A stretch of 64,000 nt of DNA. It comes from Algiphilus sp. (GTDB lineage: Bacteria; Pseudomonadota; Gammaproteobacteria; Nevskiales; Nevskiaceae). The notes below the pieces were generated by a model, which was not told the origin of the DNA, searched no databases, and saw nothing but the letters and a program-made list of their open reading frames with translations. The translations under genes were made by a program, and so were the position numbers. The stretch is taken from NCBI RefSeq assembly GCF_023145115.1, contig NZ_JAGLEJ010000016.1:1-64000 (forward strand), written 5' to 3'. Positions 43,954 through 52,264 of the stretch are shown here, piece after piece (position 1 is the first letter of the stretch; each line of letters starts with the position of its first letter).

Positions 43954-44966
43954 CGCGCGGCGCGCAGCTCGGCGAGCAGGGCCGGCCCGTCCCAGTCGCG
44001 CCGCCCGCCCGCCTCCGCCTCGCGGATCAGCGCGATCAGGCGCGCATTGACCGGCGCCGTGCGCCCGAGGCGCTCGGCCAGGCGCACGACCTCGCCGTTG
44101 ATCCAGTCGATCTCGGTGCGGCGGCCGCGCTCCAGGTCCTCCCACATCGACGAGCGCGCCAGCGGGTCGATGGCCAGCATGCGGTTGCCGAGCACGCGGA
44201 ACACCGCGTCCGGCACGCTCAGCGCGGCCGGCAGCCAGCGCGCGGGCAGCGCCGTGAGCTTCGCGGGCGCGATGGCGGCGGCGTCGAGCAGCGCGAGCGT
44301 CTCGCGCTGCGCGGTCGCCACGCAGCGCCGGTAGGCGCGCTGCGACAGCTCGGCCTTCAGCGGCTGCCCGGACAGCGCGTTGACGGCGTTGTTGAGATTG
44401 AGCAGCAGCTTGCCCCACAGCACGGCCGGCATGTCGGCATGCTGCTGCAGGGGCAGGCCGGCGGCCGCGAAGACCTCGACGAAGGGTGCTAGCGCGGCGC
44501 TCTCCGCCACCTCGAGCTCGCCATCCGAGCCGTGGTGGAAGTGACCGTCACCGCCGTCGACGACATTGAACGGCACCATGCCGGCGAGCACCGTGCAGTG
44601 CGGCAGCCGCTCGGCGAGCAGCTCGGCGTTGCGCAACCCGTTCTGGAAGCTGATCACGATGGTGCCGGTGCGCAGCACCGGCGCGAGCGCATCGGCCATC
44701 TCGCCGGTCGCCGCGGACTTCACCGTGACCAGGACCAGATCGGCGCTCGCCGCAGCATCGGGCGCGGTGGCGAAGGGCACCGCCTCCGGCGTCAGGCGGG
44801 CATCGAAGCCGTGCAGGTCGGAGAGCCGAAGCCCGTTCCGGGCGATGACGGCGCCGATGCGCTCGCGGCCGATCAGCGTCACCCCCGCCCCGGCGTGTGC
44901 CAGCCGGCCGCCGATGTAGCAGCCGACGCTGCCGGCGCCGGCCACCGCGATGGTCGGTGACGGCAT
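43950..44966 (-). CDS. 2-dehydropantoate 2-reductase family protein
   Basis: A 338-residue NADPH-dependent reductase of the ketopantoate reductase (PanE/ApbA) family. Rossmann motif: IAVAGAGSVGCYIGGRLAHAG. Also VLVTVKSAATGEMADAL, ISFQNGLRNAELLAERLP, and the catalytic Lys/Asn region LWGKLLLNLNNAVNALSG. PanE makes pantoate for coenzyme A, but the family has many paralogues, and this one lies with no pantothenate gene, so the symbol is withheld. The ATG at 44966 shares one base with the arfB stop. Confidence 0.87.
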   Translation of the reverse strand: MPSPTIAVAGAGSVGCYIGGRLAHAGAGVTLIGRERIGAVIARNGLRLSDLHGFDARLTPEAVPFATAPDAAASADLVLVTVKSAATGEMADALAPVLRTGTIVISFQNGLRNAELLAERLPHCTVLAGMVPFNVVDGGDGHFHHGSDGELEVAESAALAPFVEVFAAAGLPLQQHADMPAVLWGKLLLNLNNAVNALSGQPLKAELSQRAYRRCVATAQRETLALLDAAAIAPAKLTALPARWLPAALSVPDAVFRVLGNRMLAIDPLARSSMWEDLERGRRTEIDWINGEVVRLAERLGRTAPVNARLIALIREAEAGGRRDWDGPALLAELRAAR

Positions 44967-45394
44967 CACTCGCCCGCACCCGGCCGCGCGCGCAGGGCCT
45001 TGCGCCGGCCGCGCTGGCGCTTGTCGTCCAGCCGCCGGCGCTTCGACGCCGCCGGCGGCCGGGTCGCGTGGCGCTTGCGCGGCGCACGCGCGCCGCGGGC
45101 GAGCAGCGCGCGCAGCTCGCCGAAGGCCTGCCGCCGGTTGAGAAGCTGGCTGCGGTGCGCCTGCGCCTTGATCACCACCATACCGTCCGCACCGACGCGG
45201 TGATCGGCCAGCGCCAGCAGCCGGTTGCGCCATGGCGCCGGCAGTCCGGCCGCGCCCAGATCCAGGCGCACGTGCACCGCGGTGGCAGTCTTGTTGACGT
45301 GCTGACCGCCGGCGCCCTGCGCGCGCACGGCGTGCCAGCGCGCCTGCGACAGCGCCTCGGTGATAATCGCTTCTTCGCTATCGTTGACGCCCAT
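44966..45394 (-). CDS. arfB: Alternative ribosome-rescue factor ArfB
   Basis: A 142-residue peptidyl-tRNA hydrolase of the ArfB/YaeJ type, related to release factors. The catalytic GGQ motif is at about 29-31 (RAQGAGGQHVNKTATAVHVR). The C-terminal tail is strongly basic (RKRHATRPPAASKRRRLDDK), as needed to enter the empty mRNA channel of stalled ribosomes. The stop overlaps the first base of the reductase start, so the two are cotranscribed. Confidence 0.92.
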   Translation of the reverse strand: MGVNDSEEAIITEALSQARWHAVRAQGAGGQHVNKTATAVHVRLDLGAAGLPAPWRNRLLALADHRVGADGMVVIKAQAHRSQLLNRRQAFGELRALLARGARAPRKRHATRPPAASKRRRLDDKRQRGRRKALRARPGAGE

Positions 45395-45450
45395 CGCGGG
45401 CTCCCGGCACCGAACGCATGAAGATTATCCGGCCAGACGAAGAGGCGCAT

Positions 45451-46662
45451 GTGCAGACGGTTGCGCCTGGGGGCGGCACGCGCCTGGCATGCGCCCTGCT
45501 CGCCGCCTGCCTCGCCGCACCGGGCGCGGCGGCACCCTACGTACCGGAGTCGGACGACGCCGTGCTGCTGGAGGTGGCGCCCTCGGACGACGCCGCCATC
45601 GCGCGCCTGCGCCAGCTCCGCGAGGCCACGCGGCACGCGCCCGACAACGTGCGGCTGGTATCCCAGTTCGCGCGCGCCGCGATCGAGCACGCGCGCGCCA
45701 CCGCCGACCCGCGCTGGCTGGGCTATGCCGAGAGCGCGCTGGGCGCGTGGAACGGGCGCGACACGGTTCCCGCGGAGATCCGCATGCTGCGCGCCACCAT
45801 CGCGCAGAACCGGCATCGCTTCGACAGCGCGCTCGCCGAGCTCGACGCGGTCATCGCCACCGATCCGGACCACCTGCAGGCACGCGTGACGCGCGCCGTC
45901 ATCCACACCGTCAAGGCGCGCTACGACGCCGCCATCGCCGACTGCGAAGCGGCCGCCGACGACAACGCCCTGCTGCTGGCGACCTGCACCGGCGCGGCAC
46001 GCAGCCTCCGCGGCGACGCCGAGGCCGCGCTCGCCGCCCTCGATCGACGGCTCGCCGATGGCGCCGGCGACCCGGGGCTGCGCCTGTGGGCACTGAGCGT
46101 CGCCGCCGAGATCGCCGCCCGGCTCGGTCACGAGGACGCCGGAGCGCGCTACCGCCGCGCTCTGGCGGCGCCCGGCGCCGAAACCGACCAGCCGCTGCGC
46201 GTGGCCTTCGCCGACTTCCTGCTCGACGCCGGGCGGCCACAGGAGGCGATGCGCGTGCTGGCCCCCTTCGCGCAGGCCGAGGACGCCCGCCTGCGCCTGC
46301 TCCGCGCGCGCAAGCAGCTGATGGCGGCGGGCGAGCGCGACGACCGCGATGCATGGGCCCGCGAGCGCCGCGCGCTGGAGGCGCGCTTCGATGCCGTGCG
46401 CGCCCGCGGCGGTGAGGATCACTACCGCGAGCGCGCCTACGCAGCACTGTTCCTCGACGAGGCACCCGGCCGCGCGGTCTGGCTGGCGGCGCAGAACTGG
46501 CGCGAGCTGAAGGAGCCGCTCGACGCGCGCCTGCTGCTCGCCAGCGCCGGCGCGGCCGGGGACGCGGCCGCCGCGGCGCCGGTGCTCGACTGGATGCAGC
46601 GCTTCGACGTGCAGGACGTGCGCCTGCGTGCGCTCGCCGCCGCGCTGAAGGACCCGTCATGA
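45451..46662 (+). CDS. Exported TPR-like repeat protein
   Basis: A 403-residue protein with a signal peptide and an all-helical, TPR-like body (ARLRQLREATRHAPDNVRLV, LAELDAVIATDPDHLQARVT, RYDAAIADCEAAADDNALLL). The start is probably GTG at 45451, since AGAGG is six bases upstream and the signal peptide then has normal length; an ATG at 45418 would add eleven residues. The stop overlaps the HupE/UreJ start (ATGA). It is the first gene of a three-gene operon; its role there is unknown. Confidence 0.78.
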   Translation: MQTVAPGGGTRLACALLAACLAAPGAAAPYVPESDDAVLLEVAPSDDAAIARLRQLREATRHAPDNVRLVSQFARAAIEHARATADPRWLGYAESALGAWNGRDTVPAEIRMLRATIAQNRHRFDSALAELDAVIATDPDHLQARVTRAVIHTVKARYDAAIADCEAAADDNALLLATCTGAARSLRGDAEAALAALDRRLADGAGDPGLRLWALSVAAEIAARLGHEDAGARYRRALAAPGAETDQPLRVAFADFLLDAGRPQEAMRVLAPFAQAEDARLRLLRARKQLMAAGERDDRDAWARERRALEARFDAVRARGGEDHYRERAYAALFLDEAPGRAVWLAAQNWRELKEPLDARLLLASAGAAGDAAAAAPVLDWMQRFDVQDVRLRALAAALKDPS

Positions 46663-47801
46663 TGGCCGCACGCACGGTATCGGGCCTGCTCCTGTGCGTG
46701 GCGCTGCTAGCAGCGTCGTGGACCGCGGCCGCGCACGCGCCCAGCGACAGCTTCCTGCGCCTCGACGCCGATGACGCCACCGTCACCGGCCGTTGGGACA
46801 TCGCGCTGCGCGACCTGCACGAACTGCTCACGCTGGACGCCGACGGCAACGGCGCCATCACCTGGGGCGAGGTGCGCAGCAGCCGCGACCGCATTGCCGC
46901 CACCGCGCTCGGCGCGCTGCGCGTCACCAGCGGTGCCGGCGACTGCCCGCTGGAGAGCGGCGCGCTGCGCATCGTCGAGCACAGCGACGGCCCCTACGCA
47001 GCGCTGGCACTGCGCGCCGAGTGCGACGAAGCACCGGAGACGCTGACGCTCGACTACGACCTGCTGTTCGATCTCGACGCCGCGCATCGCGGGCTGCTGC
47101 GCCTGGACTTCGGCGGCGCCCGCAGCGCCGTGTTCAGCCCCTCGGAGCCGTCCGTCAGCTACGAGCGCGACCGGGTGGCGCCGGGCGCGATGTTCCTGCG
47201 CTATCTGCGTCAGGGTGCCTGGCACATCTGGGCCGGGCTGGATCATCTGCTGTTCCTGCTCTGTCTCCTGCTGCCCGCAGTGCTGCAGCGTCACGGCGAC
47301 GGCTGGCGCGCGGCACCGGACGGGCGCACCGCCTTCGTCGACGTGCTGCGGGTGGTCACCGCCTTCACACTGGCGCACGCGCTGTCGCTGTCGGCGGCCG
47401 CGCTGGACTGGCTGCAGCTGCCGTCGCGCTGGGTCGAGGCCGGCGTCGCGGCCACCATCGTGTTCGCCGCCGCCAACAATCTGGTGCCGATGGTGCAGCG
47501 GCGGCTGTGGATGCTGGCCTTCGGCTTCGGGCTCGTGCACGGCGCCGGCTATGCCGGCGTGCTGGCCGGGCTCGGCCTGCCGACCGGAACACTGGCACTG
47601 GCCTTGCTTGGGTTCAACGTCGGCGTGGAGGGCGGCCAGATCCTGATCGCGGCGCTGTTCATGCCGCTGGCGTGGCTGGCGCGCTACACGCAATGGTATC
47701 GCCACGGCGTGGTGGTGCCGGGCTCGGTGCTGGCCGTGCTGGTCGGCCTGTGGTGGTTGCTGCAGCGACTGTTCAACGTCCGCCTGGAGGGCTTGTGGTG
47801 A
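46659..47801 (+). CDS. HupE/UreJ family membrane protein with EF-hand-like loop
   Basis: A 380-residue protein with signal peptide (about 1-26), a periplasmic domain and six to seven transmembrane helices. The periplasmic part has a canonical EF-hand loop, DADGNGAITWGE (60-71), suggesting calcium binding. The membrane half shows the HupE/UreJ marks GAWHIWAGLDHLLFLLCLLL, TAFTLAHALSLSAAALDWL and FGFGLVHGAGYAGVLAGLGL, with conserved His residues that could carry a metal ion. Nickel transport is known for some HupE/UreJ proteins; the metal here is open. It is coupled to both neighbours by 4-base overlaps. Confidence 0.85.
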   Translation: MMAARTVSGLLLCVALLAASWTAAAHAPSDSFLRLDADDATVTGRWDIALRDLHELLTLDADGNGAITWGEVRSSRDRIAATALGALRVTSGAGDCPLESGALRIVEHSDGPYAALALRAECDEAPETLTLDYDLLFDLDAAHRGLLRLDFGGARSAVFSPSEPSVSYERDRVAPGAMFLRYLRQGAWHIWAGLDHLLFLLCLLLPAVLQRHGDGWRAAPDGRTAFVDVLRVVTAFTLAHALSLSAAALDWLQLPSRWVEAGVAATIVFAAANNLVPMVQRRLWMLAFGFGLVHGAGYAGVLAGLGLPTGTLALALLGFNVGVEGGQILIAALFMPLAWLARYTQWYRHGVVVPGSVLAVLVGLWWLLQRLFNVRLEGLW

Positions 47802-48265
47802 AGCGCGTGATGAAGGCCGCAACGACCGCCCTGTCGCTGCTGGTGGCAGCGCCATCGGCGTTCGCGCACGGTGCCGGCTACGAGGCCGTCGACAACGCCC
47901 CCGTCGAGGTGCTGCGCTTCGCCTACACCGCCGGCCAGGCCATGGACGGCGCCGCCGTGCGGGTACTGGAGCCGGGGACCGAGCGCCTCTACCAGGTGGG
48001 GCGCACCGACCGCGACGGGCGCTTCGCCTTCGTGCCCGACCAGCCGGGCGAATGGATCGTCGAGGCCGATGACGGCCAGGGGCACAAGCTGCGCGCCACG
48101 GTGGGGGTCGGCGTCGCGACGGCGACCGATCAGCCGGACACCGTTTCGGTGCCGCCGGGGCTGCTGCTGGGGGCATTGATCGCCAGCCTGCTGCTCAATG
48201 CCGGCCTGCTCTCCGCGCTTCTCGCGCGCAAAAAAAGAGCTCCGCGCTCGCGCGCGGAGCCATAA
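47798..48265 (+). CDS. Exported carboxypeptidase-regulatory-like protein, membrane-anchored
   Basis: A 155-residue protein. Signal peptide about residues 5-22 (ending SAFAHG), a beta-sandwich part (VEVLRFAYTAGQAMDGAAVR, then RDGRFAFVPDQPGEWIVEAD) like NikL/DUF4198-type accessory domains, and a C-terminal transmembrane helix (about 125-147) followed by Arg/Lys residues. Such domains accompany metal importers, which fits the HupE/UreJ partner. The GTG at 47798 overlaps the upstream stop; an ATG at 47810 is an alternative. The 3' end lies over a terminator of the opposite strand. Confidence 0.72.
   Translation: MKRVMKAATTALSLLVAAPSAFAHGAGYEAVDNAPVEVLRFAYTAGQAMDGAAVRVLEPGTERLYQVGRTDRDGRFAFVPDQPGEWIVEADDGQGHKLRATVGVGVATATDQPDTVSVPPGLLLGALIASLLLNAGLLSALLARKKRAPRSRAEP
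48230..48260 (-). terminator. Rho-independent terminator (minus strand)
   Basis: A perfect 9-bp stem (48239-48247 with 48252-48260, loop of four) is followed on the minus strand by TC and seven T residues (48230-48236). It ends the minus-strand DUF4331-lipoprotein transcript and is embedded in the last codons of the plus-strand gene. Confidence 0.85.
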
Positions 48266-48286
48266 AGACCGCTACCGACTGCAGAC

Positions 48287-48544
48287 CTAGCCGGTAACGG
48301 TATCGAGATCGATGGGGGTCCGGTCGATCTCGAATTCGAGGTCGTTGATGTCGACGGGCGCGCTGGTCTCGTCGGTGTTGTTGTTGAACTGATCGATTAC
48401 GAGCCCGCGCAGCTGAACCGGTGCTGGATCGGGATCCGGATCGGGCTCCGGGGCCGGGGCGACGCCGCGCGGACCGGTGCCGTCGCAGGCCGCCAGCAGG
48501 AACAGCAGCGCGCCGAGCGGAAGGAAGGAACGAATCATGGGCAC
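48287..48544 (-). CDS. Small lipoprotein of unknown function
   Basis: An 85-residue lipoprotein (lipobox LLAACD) with an Asp/Pro-rich linker (APEPDPDPDPAP) and a short acidic tail containing DINDLEFEIDRTPIDLD. GTG at 48544 is chosen because AGGAGG, which overlaps the stop of the upstream DUF4331 gene, lies eight bases before it; an ATG at 48538 is the alternative. It is cotranscribed with that gene and followed by a clear terminator. No family recognised. Confidence 0.72.
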   Translation of the reverse strand: MPMIRSFLPLGALLFLLAACDGTGPRGVAPAPEPDPDPDPAPVQLRGLVIDQFNNNTDETSAPVDINDLEFEIDRTPIDLDTVTG

Positions 48545-48556
48545 GGCTGCGTCCTC

Positions 48557-50125
48557 CTACCGGCGCGATGCGGTCTGTGGCGCCCCGGGGGTCGGGTGCG
48601 CGAGGTACGGGAAGCCGCCCAGGAAGTCGTCGATGGACTCGGTGACCTGGTCGGTGAGCGGCGCCGTGCCGACCGGCGCGTCCGACGGCCCGCAGTCGCG
48701 GGCGGCGATCAGCGGCGCGAAGGCCGGGGAGGTCTCCTCGGTCACCGTGCACAGCACGCCCATCGCCGCACGCAGCGCGACGTCGGTGACGTCGTCGACC
48801 GGCCGGCGGCCATTCGGGAAGCCTGCGAGGTCGAGCGCGAGCACGCCGAGCGGACTCTGCTCACCGGGCGGCGTCGGCGCGATGGCGGTGTTGAGGCGCA
48901 GCATCTCCGACGCCGCCACACCCTCGGGCCGGTTGAGGCCGGGGATGCCGGTGAGGAAGGCAAGCACCAGGTCCTGACGCGGGATGTTGCTCGGCGCGAT
49001 GCTGGCGTCGGCGCCGACGGCGTCACGGAACAGGATATCGATCAGCGCCGGCAGCGTCGGATTGGTCACGAAGGTCGCGAACTGGGCATCGTCCCTCGGG
49101 TGGCTGGCGTTGAAGCGGTCCTTGTGGTCGATGCCGATGACCACTTCGTTGACCAGCGGGCTGCCGAGGCGCGACACCTGTGACCACGCGCCGCCCTCCA
49201 GCGCCGGACCGACGGTGTCGGGCAGGTCGGTGTTGGGCCCTTCGGGCGCCGGGTTGAGCATGCGCATCTGGCGCTTGCTGGCGGTCGTCCATCCACCGAT
49301 GACGCTCTCCTCGCCGTCGGTCAGACAGCTCACCGGCACCTCCAGCGCCAGCGAGGTCACGTTCTTGTCCGCGACGATGCTGTTCTTGGCGTCGCGTTCA
49401 CCCAGCGGATCGAGGTTGATCAGATCGAAGACCTCGCCGAGATTGATGGCGAAGCCTTCGGCACGCTGTCCGACGAAGACGCGGCCGTTGCCGCAGCCCG
49501 GAATGCCCACGTCATAGACGTGGTTGCCGGCGTACGCCGGATAGTCGGCGATGGTCTTGCTGCCGATGTTGTCCACCGGCTTGCGCAGGGTGGTCTCGCC
49601 GGCCAGCGGTCCGGACATGACGGTGAGCGGTTCACCACTGCCCGAGCGGCGCGCGCCGCGCACCAGGTCGACGGTGTAGGACTCCACACGGTTCTGGCTG
49701 GCGTCGTCCTCGATGCCGGGTCCGATCGGACCGGCCTGGATCAACGGAATGCCCACCGATGCCTGCGCGTCGCCGGCACCGATGTCGAGCGCCACGCCGC
49801 GGAAGGTCTGCTCGAAGCGGAACTGGAAGGTGAGATCCTCGACCGCATCGCCGTCGTTGTCGATGTGGATCTCGTAGAGCGCTTCCGGATCCAGCGCGAA
49901 GTAGTTGGGGCCGCCGTAGGCGTCCTGCAGCGGGTTGTAGTTGGCGATGAGCGTGACAAAGCCCTCGCGACCGCTCTCGTAGCTGCGGAACATGTAGAAG
50001 TCGGTTCCGTCGACGCGCGGCATGCCCGCGATGAAGGGGGCCTCGCGATGGCTGGACGCGCTCGCGTGCTGACTCGTTGCCGCCAGCGCCGTCGCGACGC
50101 CGAACAGCAGGACTCTCGTGAACAT
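48557..50125 (-). CDS. DUF4331 domain-containing exported protein
   Basis: A 522-residue secreted protein: signal peptide about 1-23 (ending SASSH), then the DUF4331 signature SSHREAPFIAGMPRVDGTDFY and the strand-rich body (YFALDPEALYEIHIDNDGD, LVNEVVIGIDHKDRFNASHP). Family members are predicted extracellular or periplasmic, and no activity is established. GGGAGAG precedes the ATG at 50125. The small lipoprotein gene follows after 12 bp, so the pair may act together at the envelope. Confidence 0.87.
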   Translation of the reverse strand: MFTRVLLFGVATALAATSQHASASSHREAPFIAGMPRVDGTDFYMFRSYESGREGFVTLIANYNPLQDAYGGPNYFALDPEALYEIHIDNDGDAVEDLTFQFRFEQTFRGVALDIGAGDAQASVGIPLIQAGPIGPGIEDDASQNRVESYTVDLVRGARRSGSGEPLTVMSGPLAGETTLRKPVDNIGSKTIADYPAYAGNHVYDVGIPGCGNGRVFVGQRAEGFAINLGEVFDLINLDPLGERDAKNSIVADKNVTSLALEVPVSCLTDGEESVIGGWTTASKRQMRMLNPAPEGPNTDLPDTVGPALEGGAWSQVSRLGSPLVNEVVIGIDHKDRFNASHPRDDAQFATFVTNPTLPALIDILFRDAVGADASIAPSNIPRQDLVLAFLTGIPGLNRPEGVAASEMLRLNTAIAPTPPGEQSPLGVLALDLAGFPNGRRPVDDVTDVALRAAMGVLCTVTEETSPAFAPLIAARDCGPSDAPVGTAPLTDQVTESIDDFLGGFPYLAHPTPGAPQTASRR

Positions 50126-50434
50126 GATCTCTCCCGGTGGACGCGTGTCTTTACGGTCCTTACGCGCCCTGCCCGGGTTCGGATGCAGCGGACCGGACAT
50201 CGATGCGGGACCGCCGACCCGGAGCGGTTTGCGCGCGGGGTTGCGCACTCAGTGCCCAGTTGGCGTATATTGCGCAGCGCAGTTGCTTCAAGAAGAGTGT
50301 TATCAGCGTGAAGCGTCCGCATCATCGATCGAAAGGGTCGAGAACCGGTCGCCGTGACATTGATGCGTTCCTTGATGGATTGCACACCGGGGCCGCCGGC
50401 CCCTTACTTCACCCTTCCCATTGAGGAATGCTTC
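50126..50434. other. 309-bp intergenic region with promoters and cspA leader
   Basis: The region separates the DUF4331 gene (leftward) and cspA (rightward). It holds a candidate cspA promoter at 50241-50271 and about 160 bases of transcribed leader before the cspA ATG, as expected for cold-shock mRNAs. The leader contains several short GC stems, but I could not define a structure by eye. No protein gene is supported here. Confidence 0.5.
50241..50271 (+). promoter_or_regulatory. Candidate cspA promoter
   Basis: TTGCGC (50241-50246) and TATATT (50266-50271) resemble sigma-70 boxes with a 19-bp spacer (18 bp if GTATAT is taken). The -10 box stands out in GC-rich surroundings. A start just downstream would give a leader of about 155 bases, typical of cold-shock genes. 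Confidence 0.45.
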
Positions 50435-50647
50435 ATGAGCGATGTTTCGACCGGAACCGTCAAGTGGTTCAACGATGCCAAGGGCTTCGGCTTCATCACC
50501 CCGACCGAGGGTGGCGAGGACCTGTTCGCCCATTTCAAGGAAATCCAGGGCAGCGGCTTCCGCAGCCTGACCGAGGGCCAGCGCGTTGAGTATGTTGCGC
50601 AGCGCGGCCCGAAGGGCATGCAGGCCACGCAGATCCGCCCTGTCTAA
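50435..50647 (+). CDS. cspA: Cold-shock protein (CspA family)
   Basis: A 70-residue single-domain nucleic-acid chaperone. RNP1 is KGFGFITP and RNP2 is DLFAHF; the start MSDVSTGTVKWFNDAKGFGF is the classical CSD sequence. GAGGA lies nine bases upstream of the ATG at 50435; the longer frame to 50354 is leader. The long upstream leader suggests cold or growth-phase control at the RNA level. A strong terminator follows directly. Confidence 0.95.
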   Translation: MSDVSTGTVKWFNDAKGFGFITPTEGGEDLFAHFKEIQGSGFRSLTEGQRVEYVAQRGPKGMQATQIRPV

Positions 50648-50675
50648 GGGCTGATCCGCAACGCCGGATTGACGG

Positions 50676-50707
50676 GGCCGCGACCTTCGGGTCGCGGCCT
50701 TTTTCGT
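50676..50707 (+). terminator. Rho-independent terminator of cspA
   Basis: GGCCGCGACC (50676-50685), loop TTCG, GGTCGCGGCC (50690-50699), then TTTTTCGTTT. A perfect 10-bp stem with a stable UUCG tetraloop and U-tract, 28 bp after the cspA stop. Confidence 0.95.
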
Positions 50708-50888
50708 TTGTGGCCCCTGCAGGGGCAACCACCAGCCGCACGCGCAGCACCCTGCACGGAGTGCTAGAACGAAATCGCCGGCGGCGCCGCGTGCGGCACC
50801 GCCGACCCGCCCCGGCCTGGAGCCGGGTGCGTTGCAGAACGCCACGCAGCGACGGCGGTTGCCGATGCTGCCACGGCACGACCGCCTG

Positions 50889-52217
50889 CTAGTGGTCGTG
50901 CTCGCCTTCGTGGTCGTGCTCGTCCTCGTGGTCGTGGTCGTGGTCGCCTTCGACGACGCCGGTCCACGCCAGGTTCGCCGGCACGATATCGAGCTGGATG
51001 GCCTCGTCGGACTCGGCGAGCGTCTCGAGATCGATCACCCGCACCGACTGGTTGGCGGGGTCGGTAATGAAGGCGTGGTGCTCGGCCCCGCTGAACGCGA
51101 GCGCCGGGGCCGGCGCGCCCTCTTCGATCGGATCGATCAGGGCGATGGTGGCGAGGCGCTCCCAGTCCATCGCATCCAGCACGTGCAGCGTGCCGGCGTT
51201 GTCGAGAATGAGCAGGTGCTCACCATGAGGGTCGAAGCCGTACAGGACCGCGGTCACCGGCTCGCCCGCGCCGTCCACGGCACCGTCGCGCCAATCGACC
51301 TGGCTGGCACTCGCGGTTTCGGGCTCGATCTCGTACAGGTTGTAGCTCGGATAGGCGAAACCGGCGAAGTGCGGCACGTCGTGGCTGCCCATCACGAGCG
51401 CGATGCGCTCGCCGACCGCGGCCTTGGACTCGTGGAAGTGATCGTCGTGCAGCTCGGCGAGCAGCACGCCGTCCTCGCAGCCGAACGCCGACCAGGCCTC
51501 GTTGGAAGCGCCGCCGTGCAGACCGGGGCATGACGTGGCCAGCGCGCCTTCACCGTGGAAGTGGTCGTTGTGCAGTGCGTACACGGAGATTCCGTCGGCC
51601 GGACCGCCGGCGGCGGGGCTGTGACTGCTGAGCACGAGACCGCCCAGCGGCTCGGCGATGCCGTGATGCGCGGTATCGAGCGATTGGCTGGCCAGCACAC
51701 CGCCATTGCCCGGGCTGGCGTCAGTGAGCAGCTCGAAGCGCGAGAGGATGCCGGCATCGGCATTGCCGTCATAGAACAGTGCCGCCTGATCGCCATTGAC
51801 GCGGTAGTGCGTCGGCCGCACGCCGCTGAGCACATAGCCGAGCATGCTGGGCTCGATCACGTCGACGTGATCGTCGTGCGGGAACACGCCGCTATCGAGC
51901 AGCTCGACCTGATCGTTGTCGCGCTGCATCACCAGCGCGTAGCGCCCCCCCGGACTGGCATGTACCGCACTGGCCGGATAGGTGAGAGCGAAGTCCGCGA
52001 CGGTCGCGGCCTCGTCCAGATCGTGCACATAGACACGCGAGTTGGTCCCGTCCGCGGTCGTGAACACGAGTCGGCCGCTGGTCGACTCGGCGTGATCGTG
52101 GTCGTGATCGTCGCCGGGCAGCGCGGTGCTGCCGGTATCGTTGTCGCAGGCGGCGAGCAGCATGCTGGCTGCCAGAGCAGCAGCGGTCATCAGCTCGCGG
52201 GATTGCAGGATGGACAT
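50889..52217 (-). CDS. AztD-like periplasmic zinc chaperone lipoprotein
   Basis: A 442-residue lipoprotein (lipobox LLAACD) with a predicted beta-propeller and two His/Asp clusters: GDDHDHDHAEST near the N-terminus and EGDHDHDHEDEHDHEGEHDH at the C-terminus. Inside are YALHNDHFHGEG and ELHDDHFHESKAAVGERIAL. These match AztD-type zinc metallochaperones, which pass zinc to a periplasmic binding protein. No aztABC transporter genes are adjacent. It follows the ZnuD-like receptor gene by about 47 bp and is probably under the same Zur control. The ATG at 52217 precedes a standard signal. Confidence 0.85.
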   Translation of the reverse strand: MSILQSRELMTAAALAASMLLAACDNDTGSTALPGDDHDHDHAESTSGRLVFTTADGTNSRVYVHDLDEAATVADFALTYPASAVHASPGGRYALVMQRDNDQVELLDSGVFPHDDHVDVIEPSMLGYVLSGVRPTHYRVNGDQAALFYDGNADAGILSRFELLTDASPGNGGVLASQSLDTAHHGIAEPLGGLVLSSHSPAAGGPADGISVYALHNDHFHGEGALATSCPGLHGGASNEAWSAFGCEDGVLLAELHDDHFHESKAAVGERIALVMGSHDVPHFAGFAYPSYNLYEIEPETASASQVDWRDGAVDGAGEPVTAVLYGFDPHGEHLLILDNAGTLHVLDAMDWERLATIALIDPIEEGAPAPALAFSGAEHHAFITDPANQSVRVIDLETLAESDEAIQLDIVPANLAWTGVVEGDHDHDHEDEHDHEGEHDH

Positions 52218-52264
52218 CTCGGGGCTCCGTTGTCGGGAAGGGGAATGGCGAGGCACGCGCGCGG

